In this document: one piece after another, positions 16,089 through 25,184 of the stretch
Layout of the letters: the number at the start of each line of letters is the position of its first letter
How positions within the stretch are numbered: position 1 is the stretch's first letter
The notes under the pieces: model-generated
The model's input: only the letters and a program-made list of their open reading frames with translations
Told to the model about the DNA's origin: nothing
Database searches by the model: none
Made by a program: the position numbers and the translations under genes
From: Herbaspirillum sp. DW155
GTDB lineage: Bacteria > Pseudomonadota > Gammaproteobacteria > Burkholderiales > Burkholderiaceae_D
DNA length: 64,000 nt
Direction of reading: 5' to 3'
Assembly: GCF_037076565.1 (NCBI RefSeq)
Contig: NZ_AP029028.1
Coordinates: forward strand, 5,084,001-5,148,000

Positions 16089-17210
16089 ATGAACGAACAT
16101 ACCGAAATCGCAGAAAAATCCCTCCCTCCGGAACAGACCACCGTAAGCCGGCGCGGCATGCTCAAGGCGGCCGGCGCCGGTCTTGCCGCCCTGGGAACCA
16201 CTTTCGTGACGACTGCCAGCGCACAAGCCACCCGCAGCTTGCCCCTGCAATTCACCGACGGTGGCGCGCTGTGGGACAAGACCTTCCCGCAAAGCGCCAG
16301 GGTGGAGCACCGCAAGGTCAGCTTCCGCAACCGCTATGGCATCGTGCTCTCGGGTGATCTCTATGAACCGAGGAACATCAGCGGCCGCATTGCCGCCATC
16401 GTGGTCAGCGGTCCGTTCGGTGCGGTCAAGGAGCAATCCTCCGGGCTGTATGCCCAGACCATGGCCGAGCGCGGCTTCGTCACGCTGGCCTTCGATCCAT
16501 CCTTCACCGGCGAGAGTGGCGGCGAGCCGCGCAATGTGGCTTCGCCCGACATCAATACCGAGGACTTCAGCGCTGCGGTCGACTTCATCGGTTTGCTGCC
16601 CAACGTGGATCGCGCACGCATCGGCATGATCGGCGTCTGCGGCTGGGGTGGCATGGCCCTGAACGCAGCCGCAGTGGACAAGCGCGTCAGGGCGGTGGTC
16701 GCCAGCACCATGTATGACATGACGCGCGTGCTCTCGCGGGGTTACAACGACAGCGTAACCCTGGCGCAGCGCACGCAGATGCTGGAGCAACTGGGCCAGC
16801 AACGCTGGAAGGACGCCGAGAACGGCACTCCCGCCTATGGTCCGGTCATGAACCAGCTCAAGGGCGGCGAAGCACGGTTCCTGGTGGAGTATCACGATTA
16901 CTACCGGACCGCCCGCGGTTTCCATCCAAGATCGGTGAACTCCAATGCGTCCTGGACCGTGACCATGCCGCTGTCCTTCGTCAACATGCCCATCCTCAGC
17001 TACATCAAGGAGATTTCGCCACGTCCGCTGTTGCTGATCCACGGCGAGAAGGCACATTCGCGCTACTTCAGCGAAACCGCCTTCGCGGCAGCGGCCGAAC
17101 CGAAGGAGCTGATGATCATTCCGGGAGCGGTTCACGTTGACCTGTATGACCGGGTTGATCTGATTCCCTTTGACAAGCTGACCAGTTTCTTCCGTACGCA
17201 CCTCGCCTAG
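16089..17210 (+). CDS. Tat-exported alpha/beta hydrolase with a cysteine nucleophile elbow
   Basis: 373 residues. The N-terminus has a twin-arginine signal (SRRGMLKAAGAGLAALG, about 20-36, cleavage after ASA). The hydrolase core follows, with the elbow GVCGWGG: Cys replaces the common Ser, as in dienelactone hydrolase and some COG1073 proteins. A candidate acid and the catalytic His are in LLLIHGEKAH and PGAVHVDLYDR. The start is ATG 16089, where a signal peptide begins directly. Periplasmic action on an ester or lactone is likely; the substrate is unknown. Confidence 0.8.
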   Translation: MNEHTEIAEKSLPPEQTTVSRRGMLKAAGAGLAALGTTFVTTASAQATRSLPLQFTDGGALWDKTFPQSARVEHRKVSFRNRYGIVLSGDLYEPRNISGRIAAIVVSGPFGAVKEQSSGLYAQTMAERGFVTLAFDPSFTGESGGEPRNVASPDINTEDFSAAVDFIGLLPNVDRARIGMIGVCGWGGMALNAAAVDKRVRAVVASTMYDMTRVLSRGYNDSVTLAQRTQMLEQLGQQRWKDAENGTPAYGPVMNQLKGGEARFLVEYHDYYRTARGFHPRSVNSNASWTVTMPLSFVNMPILSYIKEISPRPLLLIHGEKAHSRYFSETAFAAAAEPKELMIIPGAVHVDLYDRVDLIPFDKLTSFFRTHLA

Positions 17211-17305
17211 GGATGCAGTCGGAGTGAGCACCGGATCGCCGGGCGGGGCACTCAGGTGTTCAGGCGCATCCTGATCGGCCGCGCACTGCTGCGGCCAACG
17301 TGTGA

Positions 17306-17737
17306 CGAGGCCCGTGCGGCAGGCGCGGGCAACTGGTAGTCAACAGCGGACCGCGTTACCGGGCCAGCTGGGGTTTCTACGATCATCTCTTCGATGCCAG
17401 CCACGGCGCGATGACGGACTACTAGAACCCATTTCATAAATAGGCGTGAGATGCGTTCTGTCCAGAAAGGGCGCTGGCAAGGCGCGCGACGCGTCGTGTG
17501 GCGGTGCCACACGCAAGGAGTGCAACGCGGCCAGCGCCCTTTCTGGACAGAACCCGCAGGGAGCGGCCCGTTTGGGCGAATTGCTGCGTTACGAATTTGG
17601 GTCAAGACGCCCAGTCTTGACCCAAATTCGCGCCTTGCACTTCATCCCAAACGGGACTCGCTCGCACTCACGCCTATTTATGAAATGGGTTCTACGGACC
17701 AGGGCGACATGCCCAGGTTTGGAGCAAGGTGCTCTAG
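17306..17737 (+). pseudogene. ORF remnant interrupted by the 268-bp mobile element
   Basis: The frame from 17306 ends in ...ASWGFYDHLFDASHGAMTDY and then TAG, and that TAG is formed by the first bases of the inserted element. Removing the element plus one TA copy joins 17422 to 17693 and continues the frame as YGPGRHAQVWSKVL to a TAG at 17735-17737. The composition is protein-like (several Trp, Tyr, Phe, His), so this looks like the 3' end of a gene already lacking its 5' part. The family is not recognised. Confidence 0.4.
17425..17692 (+). mobile_element. 268-bp MITE-like element, copy 1
   Basis: The element is bounded by perfect terminal inverted repeats (GAACCCATTTCATAAATAGG... and its complement, about 26 bp) and flanked by TA on both sides, as in elements that target TA (IS630/Tc1-mariner or part of IS5). 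Internally there is a 24-bp perfect inverted repeat (17455-17478 / 17530-17553), a 17-bp perfect hairpin (17592-17608 / 17614-17630) and flanking 10-bp arms (17567-17576 / 17646-17655). It contains no transposase, so it is non-autonomous. It is the reverse complement of copy 2 at 40250-40517 with a single base difference. Confidence 0.85.
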
Positions 17738-18000
17738 ATCACGGGAACGCCGCTCAGATGCCGGCACCCGCTCGTCCGGCACGGCGTCTGGCACATTTCC
17801 TGCTAGACGAGAACTGTTGCAATGGCGCCGCGCCGCCTCATCCGGTCATCGCGGCACTGCAACAAATCCTTTACCATGCGCTCCTGCGGCGGCTGCCGAC
17901 GATTGAAGGCAGCTGCACACCGATGGCTGTGCCGGCTTACCCGCGGGCATGGCCATTGACGTGACGCGTTCGTTATCCACGATTGATGATTGGTATTGCC

Positions 18001-18648
18001 ATGACGACTTCCACTGCGGATTCCTCGCCCTCCACGCCCATTGCCTCCACGCCGCCCGTGCGCCACAGCTGGATCGACAACCTGCAAGGCCAGCTCTTCG
18101 GCGTGGTGATGATTTCCTTTGGCATGTCCATGCTGCACAGTCTGGGGCTGATCATCGGACAGATCGCCGGCGTGGCCTTTCTGGTGACCTATGTGACGGG
18201 CATGAGCTTCGGCATGGCCTTCACCCTCATCAATCTGCCCTTCTACCTGCTGGCCGCCCTGCGCATGGGGGCGGCCTTCACCTGGCGCACCCTGGCCGCC
18301 GTCACGGCAGTCTCTTTGCTGACCAACATCGCCGGCAACTACATCAGCTACAGCCATCTCGATCCCGCCGTGGGCGCGGTGCTGGCCGGGCTGTGCGTGG
18401 GCATTGGCCTCATCGGCCTGTTCCGCCATCAGGCCAGCTGCGGCGGCATGAGCATCCTCGCCACCTACGTGCAGGAACGCACCGGCTTCAAGGCCGGCTG
18501 GCTGCTGATGGGTTTTGATCTGGCGCTGTTCGCCACGGCCGCCTTCTTCCTGCCGGCAGAGCGGGTCATGTATTCGCTGGTCGGGGCCGTGACGATGAAC
18601 CTGTTCGTGGCCTGGAATCACCGCTACGAGTGGTATATCGCCCGATAG
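18001..18648 (+). CDS. YitT-family membrane protein
   Basis: 215 residues with five or six hydrophobic segments after a Pro/Ser/Thr-rich cytoplasmic start. The conserved stretch LINLPFYLLAALRMG and the later RHQASCGGMSILATYVQERTG correspond to the YitT/DUF161 family of inner-membrane proteins of poorly known function. The start is ATG 18001; a second in-frame ATG lies upstream at 17983. Confidence 0.8.
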   Translation: MTTSTADSSPSTPIASTPPVRHSWIDNLQGQLFGVVMISFGMSMLHSLGLIIGQIAGVAFLVTYVTGMSFGMAFTLINLPFYLLAALRMGAAFTWRTLAAVTAVSLLTNIAGNYISYSHLDPAVGAVLAGLCVGIGLIGLFRHQASCGGMSILATYVQERTGFKAGWLLMGFDLALFATAAFFLPAERVMYSLVGAVTMNLFVAWNHRYEWYIAR

Positions 18649-18774
18649 GCCGCGCTGGCAGGCGGCGTCGCGCAGGACGATTCCATTACAATCCGGGAAA
18701 CACATGCATTACCTGCATTGCATGAATCTTGCTGGCATTGCCGGTATCCCTGAGATTTTTTCGTCCTGCCGTCC

Positions 18775-20034
18775 ATGAGCCAAGTCCTGAACTACCTGAT
18801 CACCGCCCGCCGCTGCGAAGTGGAAGAACTGCAACGCCTGGCACGCACCTGCCAGCTGGTCCTGACAGTAGGCAAGCTGATCCACTGCCTGCAGCAGGAG
18901 CGCGGCATTTCCAACATCTACCTCGGCTCGCGCGGCGAGCGCGACGGGCAGGTATGGCAGGAGCGCGTGGCCGCCAGCCAGGCGGCACAGCGCCAGTTCG
19001 AGGCCTGGCTGGAATCGACCGAACACGACAACGCCCTCTCCAACGGTGCGCGCCTGTACACCCGTATCGCCTTCGCCCTGCATGCCCTCGATGGCATGCC
19101 CAGGCTGCGCGCCGACGTGGCCGCGCTGGCCTGCACGCCGGCGGCCAGCTACGAGCGCTTCAAGACCGTGGTGGGAGCGCTGCTGGCGCTGGTGTTCGAA
19201 GCCGCCGACGTGGCGGTCGATCCGCAGATCTCGCGCCTGCTGGTGGCGCTGTTCAACCTCATGCAGGGCAAGGAATTCGCCGGCCGCGAACGTGCCTCCG
19301 GCGCCGCTGCCTTTGCCATGGGCAAGATCACGCGCGAGCAGGAGCAAGCCATCGAGACCCAGATCGAGATGCAGGAGCAGGCCCTGCGCCGCTTCGAATC
19401 CTTCGCCGAGGGCTTCCGCAACGAATGGAGCGCCATGCAGGCGACCCTGCCCCTGGCCGATCTGGAAAGGCTGCGCCGCAAGCTGCTCACCGCTCACGAC
19501 CGGCCACTGGCGACCGACCTGGCCGATGCCTGGTATCAATGCTGCTCCACCCGCATCGATGGTCTGCATCAGGTCGAGATCCATCTGGCGCAATACGTGC
19601 AGTCGCAATGCCGGGAGAAGATCGTCGAATTGCAGAAGGAACTGGACGACCAGGGCCAGCTCTTCAGCCAGGCCGATGCACTGGACCCGCTGGCCCCGCT
19701 GGCGGCGTTCTCTTCCAGCCTGGAAGGCCAGACCCTGCCGGAGGAATCGCTGCGCGCAGGCGTGGGTCCGCACCTGACGCAATCCATCGTCGAGATCCTG
19801 CGCAGCCAGTCCGAACGCCTGCAAAACCTGACCCAGGAACTGGCCACCGTGCGCGAGAGCCTGGAAGAACGCAAGCTCATCGAGCGCGCCAAGGGCGTGC
19901 TGATGATGAAGCAGGGACTCAACGAAGAAGCCGCCTATCGCCTGCTGCGCAAGCATGCGATGAACCAGAACCGGCGCATTGCCGAGGTGGCCCAGGCGAT
20001 CCTGTCGCTGACCGAAATCCTGCCGGACGCCTGA
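18775..20034 (+). CDS. nasR: NIT-ANTAR nitrate-responsive antitermination regulator (NasR-like)
   Basis: 419 residues. The N-terminal all-helical NIT domain (about 30-290, with LIHCLQQERGISNIYLGSRG) is the nitrate/nitrite sensor type. The C-terminus (about 345-405) is an ANTAR RNA-binding domain (LIERAKGVLMMKQGLNEEAA followed by HAMNQNRRIAEVA). NasR binds leader RNA hairpins and prevents termination of nitrate-assimilation mRNAs when nitrate is bound. No nitrate reductase gene is in the window; its neighbour is the guanidine operon, so it may be a separate transcription unit that happens to adjoin, or a nitrogen-control partner. Confidence 0.85.
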   Translation: MSQVLNYLITARRCEVEELQRLARTCQLVLTVGKLIHCLQQERGISNIYLGSRGERDGQVWQERVAASQAAQRQFEAWLESTEHDNALSNGARLYTRIAFALHALDGMPRLRADVAALACTPAASYERFKTVVGALLALVFEAADVAVDPQISRLLVALFNLMQGKEFAGRERASGAAAFAMGKITREQEQAIETQIEMQEQALRRFESFAEGFRNEWSAMQATLPLADLERLRRKLLTAHDRPLATDLADAWYQCCSTRIDGLHQVEIHLAQYVQSQCREKIVELQKELDDQGQLFSQADALDPLAPLAAFSSSLEGQTLPEESLRAGVGPHLTQSIVEILRSQSERLQNLTQELATVRESLEERKLIERAKGVLMMKQGLNEEAAYRLLRKHAMNQNRRIAEVAQAILSLTEILPDA

Positions 20035-20050
20035 GTCTCCCCCTTTTCGC

Positions 20051-21466
20051 TCAGGCCGCCAGCAAGCGCCCTTCGATCTGGCGCTGTCCGACCAGCGGCT
20101 GTCCGTGTGCGCGCTGCAAGGCATCGGCCACGCCCAGCAGGGCCTGGTCGCTGAAGGCCGGGCCGAACACGGTGATCCCCCAGGGCAGGCCATTCTTCAT
20201 GAAGTTCATGGGTGTGGCCACGGCAGCGTAATCCAGCATGTTCATGAAATTGGTGTACCAGCCCAGGTCCGAATTGCGCTGTACCGGCTGCTCGCGCAAT
20301 TCTTCCAGCGTCACCGGACGCGGGTAGGCCGGCGTCACCACGCAATCGACGGTGGCCAGGATGCGGTCGCATTCGACCTTCAGTTGCTGCAGGCGATATT
20401 GCGCGCGGAAGGTATCCACGGCGCTGTACTCGGGCGCCTTGCGCAGCACGTCGCGGATCACCGGCAAGACGGCCTCGGGCCGTTCCTGCAACAAGGTTTC
20501 GATGATGCTGTAACGCTCGGCCACCCATGGTCCCTCGTAGAGCAGGCGCGCAGCCTCCAGGAAGGGCGTGAAATCGATGGGCACGGCCACGCCGCCGATG
20601 GCTTCCATCTGCGCCAGCGCCTCCACGAACAGGGCCGGGCTTTCGCTGCAGCCGAGGAATTCCAGCTGACGCGGCACGCCGAAACGCAGTCCCTGGCGCG
20701 GCGGCCGGAACGCCGAGGCGTCGTTGTGCGGCAGGTTGGCACGGCTGTATTCGTCGCGCTCATCGGACTGCCCGGACTGCGTACACAAGGCCAGCAAGTG
20801 GCTGGCTTCGGCCGCCGTGGCGGTGAAGAAGGTGACGCAATCCAGCGTGCGGCAAGCGGGCACCACCCCGGCGGTGGACAGCAAACCCTTGGTCGCCTTG
20901 AGCCCGACCAGGTTGTTCAGTGCCGCCGGGACGCGACCACTGCCGGCAGTGTCGGTACCCAGCGCAAAACTGGACAGGCCCAGCGCCACCGCCAGCGCCG
21001 AACCGGAGGAGGAGCCGCCGGAGGGATAGTCCGGATGCACGCTGTTGCGGCAGGCGCCATAAGGCGAGCGCGTGCCGTTCAGACCGGTGGCGAACTGGTC
21101 CAGGTTGCACTTGCCGATGGGGATGGCGCCCAGCCCGATCAGTTGCGCCACCAGCGTGGCGCTTTCGCGCGGCACATGGCTGAAGGCCGGACAGCCGGCC
21201 GTGGTCGGGATGCCGGCCAGGTCGATGTTGTCCTTGATCGAGAAGGGCAGGCCATACAGCGGCAGGCTGTGCGGCGATTGCCGTTCCAGCGCCTGCAGAT
21301 AGGGCTCGGTTTCTGCCTCGCTCAGCAGGTGGATGTAGAGCCGGTATTGCGGATTGAGTTTCTCTGCGGTTTCACGCAGGCGCCTGATCACCGTACGCGG
21401 GTCCAGCGTGCCCGCGCGATAGGCGGCGGTGAGCGCATCGATGCGCAGGTCAAAGGAATGGATCAT
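20051..21466 (-). CDS. atzF: Allophanate hydrolase, amidase domain only
   Basis: 471 residues of amidase-signature fold. The Ser-cisSer-Lys triad is visible: Lys in FSIKDNIDLAG, cis-Ser in SGGSSSGSALAVA and nucleophile Ser in GTDTAGSGRVPA. It converts allophanate to ammonia and CO2, the last step of guanidine degradation. Characterised AtzF-type enzymes are about 600 residues with a C-terminal domain that acts on the first decarboxylation/hydrolysis intermediate; here the protein ends after the amidase domain. The start (ATG 21466) overlaps the carboxylase stop by 4 bp, and AGGAGG precedes it. Confidence 0.88.
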   Translation of the reverse strand: MIHSFDLRIDALTAAYRAGTLDPRTVIRRLRETAEKLNPQYRLYIHLLSEAETEPYLQALERQSPHSLPLYGLPFSIKDNIDLAGIPTTAGCPAFSHVPRESATLVAQLIGLGAIPIGKCNLDQFATGLNGTRSPYGACRNSVHPDYPSGGSSSGSALAVALGLSSFALGTDTAGSGRVPAALNNLVGLKATKGLLSTAGVVPACRTLDCVTFFTATAAEASHLLALCTQSGQSDERDEYSRANLPHNDASAFRPPRQGLRFGVPRQLEFLGCSESPALFVEALAQMEAIGGVAVPIDFTPFLEAARLLYEGPWVAERYSIIETLLQERPEAVLPVIRDVLRKAPEYSAVDTFRAQYRLQQLKVECDRILATVDCVVTPAYPRPVTLEELREQPVQRNSDLGWYTNFMNMLDYAAVATPMNFMKNGLPWGITVFGPAFSDQALLGVADALQRAHGQPLVGQRQIEGRLLAA

Positions 21467-24400
21467 GCGGCCTCCTGTGGGGTCTGTTCCATCACCAGCA
21501 CGCACTGGCCTGCACGCACCGGGCTGCCGGGCTGCACGCGTACTTCGGCGACGATGCCGGCCTCGGGCGCGGCAATGTTGATTTCCATCTTCATCGATTC
21601 CAGGATCATCAGCAGTTCACCCTGTGCCACACGCTGGCCCGGACTCACCTTGACCTGCCAGAGATTGCCGGCAATGGGCGCATCGACGGCCACTTGCCCT
21701 GCCTGCAGCGGCTGATCCTCTTGTACGACGGCACTGCTTTCCTCGCTCTCGAAGTCGGCCTGGCCGCTGGCGATCCAGCGCTGGCGCTCGGCATCGAAGG
21801 CCGCCTGCTGGTGCTGGCGGAAGGCGGCGATGCCCTCGGCTTCGCGCTGCAGGAAATCCTGGTACTGCGCCAGATCGAGGCGGGTCTCTTCGATACCGAT
21901 CTCGAAACGGCCCAGCGGAAAATCGCGGCGAATGGTCTGCAATTCCTCGGCGCTGACCGGATAGAAACGGATCTGGTCGAAGAAACGCAGCAGCCAGGGC
22001 TTGCCGTGGAAGGCCGCGACCTCGCGATAGCGGTTCCACATCTGCAGGGTGCGTCCGACGAACTGGTAACCGCCCGGCCCTTCCATGCCGTAGATGCACA
22101 GGTAGGCGCCACCGATGCCTACCGAGTTCTCGGCGGTCCAGGTGCGCGCCGGGTTGTACTTGGTGGTGACCAGGCGATGGCGCGGGTCCAGCGGGGTAGC
22201 CACCGGCGCGCCCAGATAGACGTCGCCCAGTCCCATGACCAGATAGCTGGCATCGAAGACGGTCTCGCGCACGGCACCGATATCCCGGAGATCGTTGATG
22301 CGACGGATGAATTCGAGATTGCTGGGACACCACGGCGCATCCTTGCGCACCGTGGTCATGTATTTCTCGATGGCGAGCTGGCAGGCCGGATCATCCCAGG
22401 ACAAGGGCAGATGCACGATACGCGACGAAACCGTCAGGTTTTCGCGGGCGCAGACGGCATCCCACAAACCGCTGATGGTCTGCAGCAGGGTGCTCAGGGG
22501 CAGAGCCTCCGGCTGGTAATGCACCTGTAGCGAGCGGATGCCGGGGGTGAGATCGATCACGCCGGGCAGGGCCTGTTCTTCCAGCGCCGCAATCAGCGCA
22601 TGCACGCGGAAGCGCAGCACCAGGTCGAGCTGCGGGCTGCCCACTTCCAGCAGCAGATTGGCATCACCCGACAGGCGCGCTACCAGGCGCCGTTCATCCT
22701 GTCCCAGGTCCAGCACGATGGGCGAGGTCAGAGCAGCGGGCGTCCATGTCACCGGTTGCGGCTGCAGGCTGGCGACAGCGGCGTGGGCGGCCAGCGCGAT
22801 ACGACGCGCCGTGGCCACGTCCACCGGGACGAAGCGCAGCCTGTCGCCGGCCTTGAGCTGGCCGATCTGCCAGAGATCGGCCTCGATCACCGTCACCGGG
22901 CAGACGAACCCGCCCAGACTGGGACCATCCGGCCCCAGGATCACGGGCATGTCACCGGTGAAGTCGACCGCACCCACGGCATAGGGATTGTCATGAATGT
23001 TGGAGGGATGCAGGCCGGCCTCGCCGCCGCTGTCGCGCACCCACTCCGGCTTGGGACCGATCAGGCGTACGCCGGTGCGGCTGGAATTGAAATGGACTTC
23101 CCAGTCGGTCGCAAAAAAAGTCTCCATGTAAGCCGGTGTGAAATATTCCGGCGCGCCATGCGGACCGTAGATCACACGGACCTGCCGGACCGTCTCCAGT
23201 GCGGGATACAGGCCGTCCGGCAGGGTCTGCCCGGCTGCCGCCGCGTCGCCATCGGCCAGCGGCAGCAGGTGCAGGACGTCACCACTGGCCAGCGCACGCC
23301 CGGCGTGACCACCGAACTGCCCCAGCGTGAAGGTACTGCGGCTGCCCAGATAAGCCGGCACCTGCACACCACCACGCACAGCCAGATAACTGCGGGCACC
23401 GGCAGCGCTGATGGTGCCGAGCCTGAGGGTGCTGCCGGCGGCCACCTGCAGTACGGTCGCCATCGGCTGCGCCACGCCATCGAGCAGCACCGGGATCGCC
23501 GCCCCGGTGACCACCACCATGGCCGCCGTGTTGAAGCGCAGGACCGGCCCGCTCATGGTCACTTCCAGCGCGGCCGCATCCTCGGCATTGCCCAGCAGGC
23601 GGTTGCCCAGGCGCAGCGCGCGCTCATCCATCGGTCCCGAAGGCGGTACGCCGACAGCCCAGTAGCCGATGCGACCGGGATGGTCCTGCACCGTGGTCTG
23701 GGTGCCGGGTGAGAGCACTTCCACCGTGTCGGCGCGATAGACCAGTTGTTCCAGGCAGCGTGTCCACGGCTGGCCGCTGGCAAACGGCACATCGGCCAGA
23801 ATCTGGCGCAGGTAGTGCTGGTTGGTTTCCACGCCATACAGCCGGGTCTCGCGCAAGGCGGTGTCCAGCGCCAGACGCGCTTCTTCACGGGTGGGCTGCC
23901 AGCTGATGAGCTTGGCGATCATGGGATCGAAATACGGCGGGATCTCACATCCGGCCTCGACCCAGGTATCGATGCGCAGTGCCTGGCCATCGGCGGGTGG
24001 AAACTCGACCGCTGTCAGCAGGCCGGGACAGGGCTGGAACTGGCGGCCCGGATCTTCCGCGTAAAGACGCGCCTGGATCGCATGGCCGCGCGGCTGCAAG
24101 GTGGCTGCCAGTTGTGCCAGCGGCGGCAGCTCGCCGGCGGCCAGCTCGATCATCCAGCGCACCAGATCGACACCCCAGACCTGTTCGGTGACGCCATGCT
24201 CCACCTGCAGGCGCGTGTTGACTTCCAGGAAGTAGAACTGCCCGGCCTGACTGTCATAGACGAACTCCACCGTGCCCGCACTGCGGTAGTTCACGGCCCG
24301 CGCCAGCTTGATGGCAGCGGCACACAGGGCCTCGGCCATGCCCTCGGGCAGGTTGGGGGCCGGGGTTTCTTCCAGCACCTTCTGGTTGCGCCGCTGCACC

Positions 24401-25086
24401 GAGCAGTCACGCACGCCCAGGGCGATCACCTCACCCTGCCCATCGCCGAAGACCTGCACTTCCAGATGGCGGGCACGTTCGATGTATTTTTCGATGAAGA
24501 CGCCGGCATCGCTGAAATTGTTCTGGCCCAACCGGCGCACGGAATCAAAGGCATCGGCCAGTTCGGCATCGCTGCGGCAGACGCGCATGCCGATGCCACC
24601 ACCACCGGCAGTGCTCTTCAACATTACCGGATAGCCCACGCGGGCGGCGGCCGCCAGGGCATCGTCGGCCGTCTCCAGCAGGTCCGTACCTTCCAGCATC
24701 GGTACGCCCTGCTCGCGCGCCAGTGCGCGTGCCGTGTGCTTCAGGCCGAAGATGCGCAACTGTGCGGGGGTGGGTCCGACGAAGGCGATGCCGGCCGCTT
24801 CGCAGGCTTCGGCAAAGCCGGCATTCTCGGACAGGAAGCCATAGCCCGGATGGATGGCCTGGGCGCCGCTGTCGCGGGCGGCCGCCAGGATCTTGTCCAC
24901 GGCGAGATAGGTCTGGGTGGCCGGACCTTCGCCCAGCGAGATGGCGCGGTCGGCCTGCAGCACGTGCAGGCTGCCGAGATCGGCTTCGGAATAGACGCAC
25001 ACGCCGGTCACGTCCAGCGTGCGCAGGGTGCGCAGGATGCGGCAGGCAATGGCGCCGCGGTTGGCGATGAGCAGATGGTCAAACAT
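21463..25086 (-). CDS. Biotin-dependent carboxylase of the urea carboxylase family, most likely guanidine carboxylase
   Basis: 1207 residues in the family order: biotin carboxylase ATP-grasp domain (about 1-450, with MLKSTAGGGGIGMR), KipA/AHS2-like and KipI/AHS1-like carboxyltransferase domains (about 470-1010), and a C-terminal biotinyl domain with ILESMKMEINI (Lys biotinylated, about 1160). It carboxylates its amide-type substrate using ATP and bicarbonate. Automated annotation would say urea carboxylase. Because the operon is led by a guanidine-I riboswitch and contains both DUF1989 subunits, guanidine is the likely physiological substrate, giving carboxyguanidine. Confidence 0.88.
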   Translation of the reverse strand: MFDHLLIANRGAIACRILRTLRTLDVTGVCVYSEADLGSLHVLQADRAISLGEGPATQTYLAVDKILAAARDSGAQAIHPGYGFLSENAGFAEACEAAGIAFVGPTPAQLRIFGLKHTARALAREQGVPMLEGTDLLETADDALAAAARVGYPVMLKSTAGGGGIGMRVCRSDAELADAFDSVRRLGQNNFSDAGVFIEKYIERARHLEVQVFGDGQGEVIALGVRDCSVQRRNQKVLEETPAPNLPEGMAEALCAAAIKLARAVNYRSAGTVEFVYDSQAGQFYFLEVNTRLQVEHGVTEQVWGVDLVRWMIELAAGELPPLAQLAATLQPRGHAIQARLYAEDPGRQFQPCPGLLTAVEFPPADGQALRIDTWVEAGCEIPPYFDPMIAKLISWQPTREEARLALDTALRETRLYGVETNQHYLRQILADVPFASGQPWTRCLEQLVYRADTVEVLSPGTQTTVQDHPGRIGYWAVGVPPSGPMDERALRLGNRLLGNAEDAAALEVTMSGPVLRFNTAAMVVVTGAAIPVLLDGVAQPMATVLQVAAGSTLRLGTISAAGARSYLAVRGGVQVPAYLGSRSTFTLGQFGGHAGRALASGDVLHLLPLADGDAAAAGQTLPDGLYPALETVRQVRVIYGPHGAPEYFTPAYMETFFATDWEVHFNSSRTGVRLIGPKPEWVRDSGGEAGLHPSNIHDNPYAVGAVDFTGDMPVILGPDGPSLGGFVCPVTVIEADLWQIGQLKAGDRLRFVPVDVATARRIALAAHAAVASLQPQPVTWTPAALTSPIVLDLGQDERRLVARLSGDANLLLEVGSPQLDLVLRFRVHALIAALEEQALPGVIDLTPGIRSLQVHYQPEALPLSTLLQTISGLWDAVCARENLTVSSRIVHLPLSWDDPACQLAIEKYMTTVRKDAPWCPSNLEFIRRINDLRDIGAVRETVFDASYLVMGLGDVYLGAPVATPLDPRHRLVTTKYNPARTWTAENSVGIGGAYLCIYGMEGPGGYQFVGRTLQMWNRYREVAAFHGKPWLLRFFDQIRFYPVSAEELQTIRRDFPLGRFEIGIEETRLDLAQYQDFLQREAEGIAAFRQHQQAAFDAERQRWIASGQADFESEESSAVVQEDQPLQAGQVAVDAPIAGNLWQVKVSPGQRVAQGELLMILESMKMEINIAAPEAGIVAEVRVQPGSPVRAGQCVLVMEQTPQEAA

Positions 25087-25184
25087 TCAGGTGGCCTTGA
25101 AATCCGGGTCGTCCCGTGATTCGGAAAACCGGCTCGCGGTCGTCCGCGAGAGGTGCAGGGCAGCGTGCGCGCATGCGACAGGTA

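Noticed and set aside
15699-17231. 510-codon minus-strand frame
   Set aside because: Antisense to the alpha/beta hydrolase; no ribosome site or family features.
21463-25086. Simple annotation as urea carboxylase
   Set aside because: The guanidine-I riboswitch and paired DUF1989 genes point to guanidine as substrate; urea activity may remain as a side reaction.
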